Shown: piece after piece, positions 23,519 through 29,924 of the stretch
How positions within the stretch are numbered: the stretch's first letter is position 1
Layout: every line of letters begins with the position of its first letter
Source: CAZBWS01 sp964495705
GTDB lineage: Bacteria > Pseudomonadota > Gammaproteobacteria > HTCC5015
DNA length: 29,924 nucleotides
Assembly: GCA_964495705.1 (NCBI GenBank)
Contig: CAZBWS010000020.1
Location: 1-29,924, forward strand
Reading direction: 5' to 3'
Notes under the pieces: generated by a model
Told to the model about the DNA's origin: nothing
What the model saw: only the letters and a program-made list of their open reading frames with translations
The model's database searches: none
Made by a program: the position numbers and the translations under genes

Positions 23519-25495
23519 ATGAGTAAAAAAACACCTCGTCTCAGTCTGGTTATTTTAGAGTTTCTAGGTTCTATGAACCTAGCGATTATGCTGTTGTGCG
23601 CGGTGGCTATATCCTCAGCTATTGGCACCATGCTGAAGCAAAACCAGCCCTTTGAAGACTACTTATTGCGCTTTGGGCCTTTCTGGTTTGAAGTGTTTAA
23701 AGATTTAGGCTTGTATAATATTTATGCCACGAGCTGGTTTTTGGCGATTAATGCTTTCTTGGTTGTATCGACTCTTGTTTGTGTTTATCGCAATGCTCCT
23801 GGCATGTTGCGCGAAATCAGTTCTTGGAAAGATTCGGTGCAACACCGCTCTCTTGCGGGTATGCGTTACTCAGTCAGCCTAGCTTTTAGTGGAGGCGCAG
23901 AGCGCCAAAGAGATGCTGCGGCAACATTATTGGTCAGTGCAGGTTATCAAGTGCGTGCAAAGCCACAGGGCGAGGCCATTTTAATAGCTGCTAAAAAAGG
24001 CATGTTTAATCGCCTTGGCTATATTCTGACTCACTTGTCTATTGTGGTCATTTGCCTGGGCGGAGCTATGGATAGTAGTTTTCAGTTTGCCATTAAAGAA
24101 TGGCTGGGGCAGATCAAAATTGAGACACGTAATATCCCTGCCTCTGAAGTGCCTGATAATAGTTGGTTAGATGAGGACAACTGGTCTTTTCGAGGTAATG
24201 TGAATTTACCTGAGGGCAGTAGCGCTGACTTGGTTTTTTTAAATCAAGGCGAGGGATATTTAGTGCAAAAGCTGCCTTTTGAAGTCGAATTAAAAGACTT
24301 TCGTATAGAACACTATATTACTGGGCAGCCAAAATCTTTTGAGAGCGACCTTATTATTCATGATCCAGACTTAGATTCGCCTTTGGAAAAAACCATTTCG
24401 GTTAACCACCCGTTAATCCACAAGGGCTTGGCGATTTATCAGGCTAGCTTCCAAGACGGCGGCTCTGAGCTACAGTTTAAAACGTGGCCGCTACGCGGCA
24501 ATGTACAAGATGCTGTGGCTTTAGACTTGGCGGTATTCAAAGAACAGGTTTTGAGTCTACAAGGGCGAAACTATCAGTTAGAACTCGACGACTTCCGTTT
24601 ATTTAACATCAACCCTGTATTAGATGCTCAGGGCGAGTCGAGCTTTAAGAATTTCGGCCCCAATTTTACGATACGTTTACGCAATAGCGCAGGCCAAGCC
24701 CTAGAGTATCAAACTTATATGGCTCCCTTAGACTTTGAGGGCCGCTTGTACTTCACCAGCGGCATGCGCACTTCGCCTACAGAACAATTCCAGTTTTTGC
24801 ATATTCCCGCTGATGAAAACGTCAGTTTAGAGCGCTTTATGAATTTTTTGTCTTTGTTGTATAACACTGAAAAAATGACTCAAATCATCACGCGCAGTGT
24901 TGAAGCTGAAATACTGAATGCGGATAGCCCAGAACAAGCACAGCAACTAACACAGTCTATGCTGCTATTGCTACAGCAGTTTTTAGAGGGGGGGTATGAA
25001 GGTATTATTCAAGATATGCAGCAGAATGTACCTGAAGCTAGGAGAGAAGAAATTTTCAATGCCTATTTGAAAGTGTTGCGCAGTGTATTGGGTGAAGCTT
25101 ATAGAGAGTTATTTGCTCAGGAACCCACTGAAGAGCAGTGGGCATTTTATTCGGCGGCAGTAGAAGCTATAAATACCTTGCCGTTTTACCAGTCTCCCGT
25201 CTTTATTCAGCTAAAGAACTTTAATCATATTCAAGCTTCGGGGCTGCAGATCACTAAGTCACCCGGTACGTTCTGGGTTTACTTAGGCTGTGCCATGCTA
25301 ACGGCAGGCATCTTTATGTTGTTTTATTTAAACCGTCAGCGGCTATGGATTTGGATAGAGGGCAATGAGGTGTTATTTGCTGGCCAGAGTCACCGAAAAA
25401 CGAATGACTTTCCTCAAGAGTTTGCGGCTCTCAGTGAAAAAATAAAGCGAATTTTAGAGCAGGAAGAACAGTCAATACGGGAATCTAAAAAGTAA
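23519..25495 (+). CDS. resB: Cytochrome c biogenesis protein ResB (Ccs1-like)
   Basis: ResB with CcsA forms the System II complex that carries haem across the inner membrane and attaches it to apocytochromes c. The 658-residue product starts MSKKTPRLSLVILEFLGSMNLAIMLLC. It has membrane segments near 20-38, 70-90 and 165-185, then a large periplasmic domain. A fourth helix follows near 585-605 (FWVYLGCAMLTAGIFMLFYL), with a cytoplasmic tail. ResB hallmarks are LGSMNLAIMLL, IGTMLKQNQP, FNRLGYILTHLSIVVICLGG and VNHPL. A GTG 14 codons upstream abuts the terminator T-run and is rejected. The stop codon overlaps the ccsA start (TAATG), so the two are translationally coupled. Confidence 0.92.
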   Translation: MSKKTPRLSLVILEFLGSMNLAIMLLCAVAISSAIGTMLKQNQPFEDYLLRFGPFWFEVFKDLGLYNIYATSWFLAINAFLVVSTLVCVYRNAPGMLREISSWKDSVQHRSLAGMRYSVSLAFSGGAERQRDAAATLLVSAGYQVRAKPQGEAILIAAKKGMFNRLGYILTHLSIVVICLGGAMDSSFQFAIKEWLGQIKIETRNIPASEVPDNSWLDEDNWSFRGNVNLPEGSSADLVFLNQGEGYLVQKLPFEVELKDFRIEHYITGQPKSFESDLIIHDPDLDSPLEKTISVNHPLIHKGLAIYQASFQDGGSELQFKTWPLRGNVQDAVALDLAVFKEQVLSLQGRNYQLELDDFRLFNINPVLDAQGESSFKNFGPNFTIRLRNSAGQALEYQTYMAPLDFEGRLYFTSGMRTSPTEQFQFLHIPADENVSLERFMNFLSLLYNTEKMTQIITRSVEAEILNADSPEQAQQLTQSMLLLLQQFLEGGYEGIIQDMQQNVPEARREEIFNAYLKVLRSVLGEAYRELFAQEPTEEQWAFYSAAVEAINTLPFYQSPVFIQLKNFNHIQASGLQITKSPGTFWVYLGCAMLTAGIFMLFYLNRQRLWIWIEGNEVLFAGQSHRKTNDFPQEFAALSEKIKRILEQEEQSIRESKK

Positions 25496-26652
25496 TGAAC
25501 GACACAATTCAATACAGAATACCTTGGTATAAGAGCCTATCCGCATTTGATTATGTATGGGCGACGCTTGTCGTACTAGGGGGGGGCATAGCTTGGCAAC
25601 AATACCAGCAATATATGGATGCTTACGAAGTAGGTATTCTAGCGGGCATGTCTTTGTCCTTGGCGGGTCTGGGCTGGCACTGGAAGAGCACACGTTGGTT
25701 TAGCTTGTTGGTGGCAGCGCTCAGTTTATTTACTTTGTGGTTATATGGTACGCAGATTGATAAGGCCGATAGTAATTTCTTCCTTAAATTCATGCTCTCT
25801 AGTCAAAGTGCGATCGCTTGGATGGGCGCATTATATTTTATGGCTACAGGCGCGTTTTTAATTGGCTTGTTAGCGAAGTCTGATTTTGGCAACAAGGCCG
25901 GCTCTGGCTTAACGTGGGCGGCAACGGTGATGGGGACGGTTGGGTTAGCCGTGCGCTGGCGTGAGTCTTACCTGATTGATTTTGACTTTGGTCATATCCC
26001 TGTTAGTAACTTATATGAAGTTTTTGTATTGTTGTGCATCATAACGGCACTGCTGTATTTGTATTACGAGAACAAATTTGAAAATCGTCAATTAGGCTTT
26101 TTCTCTTCTATTGCTATTAGCTTAGCGGTGGGTTTTGTTATTTGGTATAGCTATGTAAAGGGTGGCCATGAAATACAGCCCTTGGTGCCAGCATTAAAAA
26201 GCTATTGGATGAAAATACATGTGCCGGCTAATTTTGTTGGGTATGGAGCTTTTAGTTTGTCGGCTATGTTAGGTATTGCTTGGTTGATTAAAGATAGCCT
26301 TGTTACTAGAAAATTAGACGCTTGGGCTGAGCGCTTACCTAACTTTCAGCTAATGGAAGATATTGTTTATAAGTCTATCGCGCTTGGTTTCGCCTTCTTT
26401 ACTATAGCGACTATCTTAGGTGCACTTTGGGCTGCCGAGGCCTGGGGAAGTTATTGGTCCTGGGATCCGAAAGAGACTTGGGCGCTGATTGTTTGGTTAA
26501 ATTATGCGGCTTGGCTACATTTCCGATTAGTGCACGGGTGGAATGGCCGGGCAATGGCGTGGTGGGCCTTAGCGGGTTATGTTATTACCTTGTTCTGTTT
26601 TCTTGGCGTGAATATGTTTTTGTCAGGCTTGCACTCTTATGGTGAACTGTAG
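25495..26652 (+). CDS. ccsA: System II cytochrome c haem-handling protein CcsA
   Basis: CcsA (called CcsB or ResC in some species) holds haem in the periplasm-facing WWD domain for attachment to CXXCH motifs. The 385-residue protein is almost entirely hydrophobic with about eight membrane helices. It has the WWD signature WGSYWSWDPKETWALIVW near 314-331. Conserved His-containing loops are GHEIQPLVPAL and KIHVPANFVGYGAF, and a later His lies in LHFRLVHGW. It overlaps resB by one base. An exact copy of the dispersed 13-mer lies in codons 14-17, in a poorly conserved N-terminal stretch. No terminator separates it from the DsbA-family gene that starts 54 bases later. Confidence 0.94.
   Translation: MNDTIQYRIPWYKSLSAFDYVWATLVVLGGGIAWQQYQQYMDAYEVGILAGMSLSLAGLGWHWKSTRWFSLLVAALSLFTLWLYGTQIDKADSNFFLKFMLSSQSAIAWMGALYFMATGAFLIGLLAKSDFGNKAGSGLTWAATVMGTVGLAVRWRESYLIDFDFGHIPVSNLYEVFVLLCIITALLYLYYENKFENRQLGFFSSIAISLAVGFVIWYSYVKGGHEIQPLVPALKSYWMKIHVPANFVGYGAFSLSAMLGIAWLIKDSLVTRKLDAWAERLPNFQLMEDIVYKSIALGFAFFTIATILGALWAAEAWGSYWSWDPKETWALIVWLNYAAWLHFRLVHGWNGRAMAWWALAGYVITLFCFLGVNMFLSGLHSYGEL
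25534..25546 (+). repeat. Dispersed 13-mer, exact copy 6 (in ccsA)
   Basis: AGCCTATCCGCAT, read as Ser-Leu-Ser-Ala near the CcsA N-terminus. A near copy (ATGCGGATAGCCC) is in resB at 24918-24930. Confidence 0.75.
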
Positions 26653-26695
26653 CTTTAGTTTACAGTCTTATAGTCACTAGCGTGTATGCTAAGCA

Positions 26696-26702
26696 AAGGA
26701 GG
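26696..26702 (+). promoter_or_regulatory. Shine-Dalgarno that fixes a GTG start
   Basis: AAGGAGG lies 4 bases before GTG 26707 and inside the coding sequence that would result from the ATG at 26686. It therefore supports the GTG as the true start. Confidence 0.75.
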
Positions 26703-26706
26703 CTGC

Positions 26707-27333
26707 GTGAAATATTGTTTGATACTTGTATTACTATTGACGAGTAATATATCAACGGCGGAGTCTTTTCGCGAGGGTGATGATTATATACGCTTGGAGG
26801 CGCGTGTTGATACGGGACTGGCTCAAGATAAAGTGCAGGTATTAGAGTTTTTCTGGTACGGCTGCGTGCATTGTTACTACCTAGATTCCCACCTAAATAA
26901 ATGGCTTGGCAAGCAGCCCGAACAAGTCGTGTTTCGGCGTATTCCATCTGTTATGCAAAAAAGCTGGCTTGTTCATGCGCAGGCTTTCTATGCTGGGCAC
27001 CGCTTGGCAGTACATGAAAAAGTCCACACGCCTTTATTTGAAGCTTTACACGATCGTCAACTGCCTCTCAATGAAATGGGTGGTTTGGCTGACTTTATGG
27101 CAATCAAAGCCGATTTAGACCCGGTTGCAATCGAAGATCAAATGTTGAACATGTTGACTCGCGCTGCGGTGCTAGAAGGGGTGCAGTTGCAAAAGCAGTA
27201 TGAGGTATCTGGAGTCCCCACTTTGATAATCAACGGAAAATATGCCGTTAATGGCCGCCTGGCTAAGGGCTTTTCTCGAATGGTTAGGGTGTTAGATTAT
27301 CTGGTAGCAAAGGAATTGGCACTCAGGCAATAG
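26707..27333 (+). CDS. DsbA-family thiol oxidoreductase with CVHC active site
   Basis: The 208-residue product is a periplasmic thioredoxin-fold protein of the DsbA family. It has a short signal peptide (MKYCLILVLLLTSNISTA) and the strand-active-site FFWYGCVHCYYLD (CVHC at 53-56). The usual helical insertion follows, then the cis-proline loop SGVPTLIINGKYAVNG. DsbA normally has CPHC, so replacing Pro by Val should alter redox potential and reactivity. It is first of three consecutive DsbA-like genes and closely follows ccsA, so it may act on cytochrome c cysteines; that is inference. The GTG start is chosen because of the strong ribosome-binding site and the better signal peptide. It resembles the third copy most (FFWYGC-HC, LNKWL/LNGWI, GVP-VNGR/K). 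Confidence 0.87.
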   Translation: MKYCLILVLLLTSNISTAESFREGDDYIRLEARVDTGLAQDKVQVLEFFWYGCVHCYYLDSHLNKWLGKQPEQVVFRRIPSVMQKSWLVHAQAFYAGHRLAVHEKVHTPLFEALHDRQLPLNEMGGLADFMAIKADLDPVAIEDQMLNMLTRAAVLEGVQLQKQYEVSGVPTLIINGKYAVNGRLAKGFSRMVRVLDYLVAKELALRQ

Positions 27334-27374
27334 ATTCGTAGTCTCGGCTGGCGTGTTTTGGGAAAATAGGTAGA

Positions 27375-28046
27375 ATGTGTGTAACTATTATTAAATCACA
27401 TATACATATGGCTAAGTTAACGATTTTACTGCTGGGTTTATTGCTGGGCAGTCATGCTGCACAGGCAGAGAACTATACGGGCTTCTATGATACTTATAGC
27501 AAACCCCAGGACACAGGTGTGGGCAGTGATAGAGTTCAAGTGCTTTCGTTCTTTTCCTATAGCTGTAAAGCTTGCCGCGACTTCGATTCCCCCCTGCAAA
27601 GCTGGTTAGCTAAAAACACTAAAGAAATCATGTTCCAGAAAATCCCTAGTACTTTCATAATTGATGGGAAGGCGCTGGCACGTATCTATTATACGGCTGA
27701 AGAGCTCAAGGCTAAGCCTAAGTTGCATGATGGTTTGTATAGTAAAGTACAGAATAATCAGTTGGTCTTAGATAGAAACGATCTTGTTGCCAATTTCTTG
27801 GGCTCGCGCTTAGGGAAAGATAGCTTTAGTGTAGAGGTGGTCATGGATAGTCTTTTGGTGAATTCAGCGCTACTTTATGCAGAAGATCTTTCGAGCCGCT
27901 ATCAGCCCGCCAAACTTCCCGCATTTGTTGTGAATGGCCGCTATAGTATTAGCTTGAGCCAGGCCGGCAGTGTGGAAAAATTATTTAAAATTTTAGATTA
28001 TCTGATAGATAAAGAACTGAATAGTTATCGTTACCAGTCGTGGTAG
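27375..28046 (+). CDS. Divergent DsbA-family protein with CKAC active site
   Basis: The 223-residue product has a signal peptide and a thioredoxin-type strand-active-site FFSYSCKACRDFD (CKAC at 64-67). Its cis-proline loop is KLPAFVVNGRYSIS. It is the most divergent of the three neighbours, lacking the His of CPHC and the WYGC context. Two starts are possible. ATG 27375 has an AGG 4 bases upstream but gives a long N-region. ATG 27408 (MAKLTILLLGLLLG...) gives a classical signal peptide but lacks a ribosome-binding site. It may be a thiol oxidoreductase or isomerase with narrowed substrates; the role is unknown. It lies 41 bases after the first copy and 77 bases before the third. Confidence 0.82.
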   Translation: MCVTIIKSHIHMAKLTILLLGLLLGSHAAQAENYTGFYDTYSKPQDTGVGSDRVQVLSFFSYSCKACRDFDSPLQSWLAKNTKEIMFQKIPSTFIIDGKALARIYYTAEELKAKPKLHDGLYSKVQNNQLVLDRNDLVANFLGSRLGKDSFSVEVVMDSLLVNSALLYAEDLSSRYQPAKLPAFVVNGRYSISLSQAGSVEKLFKILDYLIDKELNSYRYQSW

Positions 28047-28123
28047 CCAAACCTTGCATTTAAGGGGGGAACTCTATTCAATATGAGTTCTCTAAAGCCA
28101 TTAAATCCGTTCATGGGCATAAA

Positions 28124-28759
28124 ATGATGAAAAAAATATTTATATTATTCGTTGGGCTTGGCTTGGCGTTTTCTGCACAGAGCCAGGAGCCTCTAGCTTT
28201 TGAGGTGGGCACGCATTATCAAAAGATCGTTCCAGCGCAAACCCCGGTAGATGTCCCAGCGGGCAAGGTCGAGGTAACAGAGTTTTTTTGGTATGGCTGC
28301 CCCCATTGTTATGATTTTGAGCCTCATCTCAATGGCTGGATTAACGAAAAACCTAAAAATGTCATATTTAAGCGTGTACCAGCGATCTTTAATAAAGGCT
28401 GGGTTATCCACGCCAAGGCGTATTATGCGAGTGAAATGCTGGGTATTACAGATAAAACTCACCCCGCTATTTTTGATGCTATCCATAAAGATAAAAAAGC
28501 CATGGATAAGGCGGTGGATTTGGCTGAGCTTATGGCACGAGTCTCGGGTTTAGAGAAGCAAGATGTGCTGGATACAATTAATAGTTTTGCAGTTGAAAGC
28601 AAAAGCAGAAAAGCAATACAAGCAGCGCGTTTACACGGCTTGCGTGGCGTGCCAGCTGTGGCTGTAAACGGTCGTTTTTTAACTTCAGGGCGCCAAGCAG
28701 GTGATTATCCAACTATGGCAAAGGTGATGGATTTTTTGGTGAAGCAAGAAAGTCGATAG
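28124..28759 (+). CDS. dsbA: Thiol:disulfide interchange protein DsbA
   Basis: DsbA oxidises cysteine pairs in newly exported proteins and is reoxidised by DsbB. The 211-residue product has a signal peptide (MMKKIFILFVGLGLAFSAQS) and the canonical active site FFWYGCPHCYDFEP with CPHC at 59-62. The helical insertion is followed by the cis-proline loop RGVPAVAVNGRFLTSG. Length fits Pseudomonas-type DsbA. In Pseudomonas a single dsbA sits next to cytochrome c4 and engB, so this is the likely orthologue and the two upstream genes are additional. Two adjacent ATGs make the start uncertain by one codon. A strong terminator follows. Confidence 0.94.
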   Translation: MMKKIFILFVGLGLAFSAQSQEPLAFEVGTHYQKIVPAQTPVDVPAGKVEVTEFFWYGCPHCYDFEPHLNGWINEKPKNVIFKRVPAIFNKGWVIHAKAYYASEMLGITDKTHPAIFDAIHKDKKAMDKAVDLAELMARVSGLEKQDVLDTINSFAVESKSRKAIQAARLHGLRGVPAVAVNGRFLTSGRQAGDYPTMAKVMDFLVKQESR

Positions 28760-28778
28760 ACAACAATTGCTCAATTTA

Positions 28779-28806
28779 AAAAGGCCTCGCACTGCGAGGC
28801 CTTTTT
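28779..28806. terminator. Bidirectional terminator between dsbA and the SDR gene
   Basis: GGCCTCGC (28783-28790) and GCGAGGCC (28794-28801) form a perfect eight-pair stem with loop ACT. T-runs follow on plus (28802-28806) and, from the AAAA before the stem, on minus. It serves both convergent genes. Confidence 0.93.
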
Positions 28807-28816
28807 AGTTTCCCTA

Positions 28817-29674
28817 TTAACCAGTCTCTGATTTAGAGATCTTGGCTGCAAACTTATCAAAGCTGCGATGGGAGAGTAGGCGTTTTGCATTGGCAAAGAT
28901 GTGTGTCAGTGTGGTCACATAGTAACGCGGTGCGGGGTTGTCGCTCTCTAGGGCATGAATTAACTTATCGACCACAGCATCAGGCTCCAGCGTCATGGGT
29001 ATTCTCCCTGTCATTGCGAGAGCACTTTGCATCTTAATATAGGTTTCTCGGTAGGGGCTGCCATCCATGAGTGGGGCTATATATTTCTCAAAATACAGTT
29101 GCTTGTTTTCTCGTACACGGGACACAATGGGCCCTGGCTCGATAATCGACACATGGATTTTAGTGGAAAAATTGTTCTGTTCTTGGCGCAATGCATCAGA
29201 GAAGCCTTCCAAGGCATATTTGCTTGAGCAGTAGGCAGCTCTAAACGGTAAAGAGGTTAAGCCAAAAACGGAAGTATTCTGTATTATGCGCCCCTGGCCT
29301 TGAGGCCTAAAGAAGCGGCGTATGACCTTGTTGCCTATTTCCACAGGGGCAAAAAAATTAGTTTCGAACTGTGCTTTCAGTGCCCCTAGTGGTAAATCTT
29401 CTGCTGCGCCAACCTGGGAGTAGCCGGCATTATTGAATAAGGCATCGAGTTTTCCGTCGTTATCTTTGGCGATAAAGTCCAGTACATCATCTACTTGTTT
29501 ATAGTCAGTTACTTCTAGGGCTAATGCGGATACGCCTATTTGTCTTAGCATTTCTAAGTCTTCGTTCTTTCTTGCTGTGGCGTAAACTTTATAGCCACGT
29601 GCATGGAGAAGTTCAGCTGCTCTTAGGCCTATACCTGAAGAGCAGCCTGTTATTAGTATTGAGGGTGAAGTCAT
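28817..29674 (-). CDS. Short-chain dehydrogenase/reductase
   Basis: A classical SDR of 285 residues. The Rossmann motif TGCSSGIG is at 9-16, NNAG is near 86-89, the catalytic Ser lies in QNTSVFGL, and YCSSK lies near 149-153. KVYATARK at the end of strand 2 suggests NADP(H) preference. The C-terminal part (EPGPIVSRVRENKQLYFEKY and a basic tail) resembles SDRs annotated as oxidoreductases on hydrophobic or steroid-like substrates, but no substrate can be assigned. It is a single gene, convergent with dsbA and sharing the terminator at 28779-28806. Its ATG at 29672-29674 has a poor ribosome-binding site. A degenerate repeat copy (ATGCGGATACGCC, 11 of 13) lies at 29524-29536. Confidence 0.88.
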   Translation of the reverse strand: MTSPSILITGCSSGIGLRAAELLHARGYKVYATARKNEDLEMLRQIGVSALALEVTDYKQVDDVLDFIAKDNDGKLDALFNNAGYSQVGAAEDLPLGALKAQFETNFFAPVEIGNKVIRRFFRPQGQGRIIQNTSVFGLTSLPFRAAYCSSKYALEGFSDALRQEQNNFSTKIHVSIIEPGPIVSRVRENKQLYFEKYIAPLMDGSPYRETYIKMQSALAMTGRIPMTLEPDAVVDKLIHALESDNPAPRYYVTTLTHIFANAKRLLSHRSFDKFAAKISKSETG

Positions 29675-29819
29675 AATAATGCCGTATCGTATATATAATA
29701 GTAATAGACCAACTATAAATGGGCTTGGAGTCTAAGTCATTGCTTTGATGCTTAATATCGAATAACCCAGTTGATTTATACGCGCATTTGGCAAGGATAT
29801 GAAAATTATAGATTAGCCC

Positions 29820-29847
29820 TTGCTAGAAGATTGGGTGGCTGTATAAT
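29820..29847 (+). promoter_or_regulatory. Strong sigma-70, rRNA-like promoter at the right edge
   Basis: TTGCTA (29820-29825) and a perfect TATAAT (29842-29847) are separated by 16 bases. An A+T-rich stretch (29797-29815) lies upstream and the G+C-rich discriminator TCGCCGCCC downstream. This combination is typical of stable-RNA and ribosomal promoters. The gene it drives lies beyond the window; no open frame starts in the remaining 70 bases. Confidence 0.6.
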
Positions 29848-29924
29848 TCGCCGCCCAGCCCAAACGGGATGGTAGCCAAAAGCCGTTTCAATAAGTCTTT
29901 TAGGTGAATGTTTTAAGTTTGTTT

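Noticed and set aside
1..29924. CRISPR arrays, tRNA or rRNA genes, complete insertion sequences, prophage
   Set aside because: None seen: no regularly spaced repeats, no cloverleaf-like segments recognised, and no transposase or integrase motifs in any frame.

Overview
The window looks like a chromosome segment of a free-living, probably marine gammaproteobacterium with moderate G+C. Gene content and order resemble Pseudomonas (proB-obgE-rpmA-rplU diverging from ispB; thrB, polA, engB, cytochrome c4 and dsbA as neighbours). FimV/HubP and System II (ResB/CcsA) cytochrome c maturation point towards the Cellvibrionales. That placement is an inference from synteny and family similarity only. No tRNA, rRNA, CRISPR array, prophage or complete insertion sequence was seen.

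Layout. 1-2893 (minus strand): rplU, rpmA, obgE and proB, with proB cut by the left edge; an intrinsic terminator separates rpmA from obgE, and a REP-like hairpin separates obgE from proB. 3094-7256 (plus): ispB, gmk, rpoZ and spoT. 7335-10903 (plus): ubiquinone genes ubiE, ubiJ and ubiB with an RDD membrane protein inserted between ubiE and ubiJ. 10905-14269: uvrD (plus) flanked by two paralogous small outer-membrane barrel genes (minus). 14330-15292 (minus): thrB. 15293-16056: a decayed stretch holding a signal-peptide stub and a frameshifted histidine-kinase ATPase fragment. 16057-21851 (plus): polA and a FimV/HubP-like gene. 21865-22052: a highly structured non-coding stretch ending in a minus-strand terminator. 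22053-22655 (minus): engB. 22826-28759 (plus): diheme cytochrome c4, resB, ccsA and three consecutive DsbA-family genes. 28817-29674 (minus): a short-chain dehydrogenase. The last 250 bases carry a strong rRNA-like promoter.

How the genes fit together. The right third is an envelope redox module: cytochrome c4, the System II machinery that attaches its haem, and three thiol oxidoreductases with different active sites (CVHC, CKAC, CPHC). The ubi block makes ubiquinone. The gmk-rpoZ-spoT block joins guanine nucleotide supply, RNA polymerase omega and (p)ppGpp metabolism.

The most unexpected signal is a dispersed non-palindromic 13-mer, AGCCTATCCGCAT. It occurs six times exactly, plus several near copies, on both strands, inside genes and directly before the polA start. 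It is far above chance and no annotated gene explains it. The second is the structured non-coding stretch between fimV and engB, at the genomic address where other gammaproteobacteria keep Spot 42 or ErsA.
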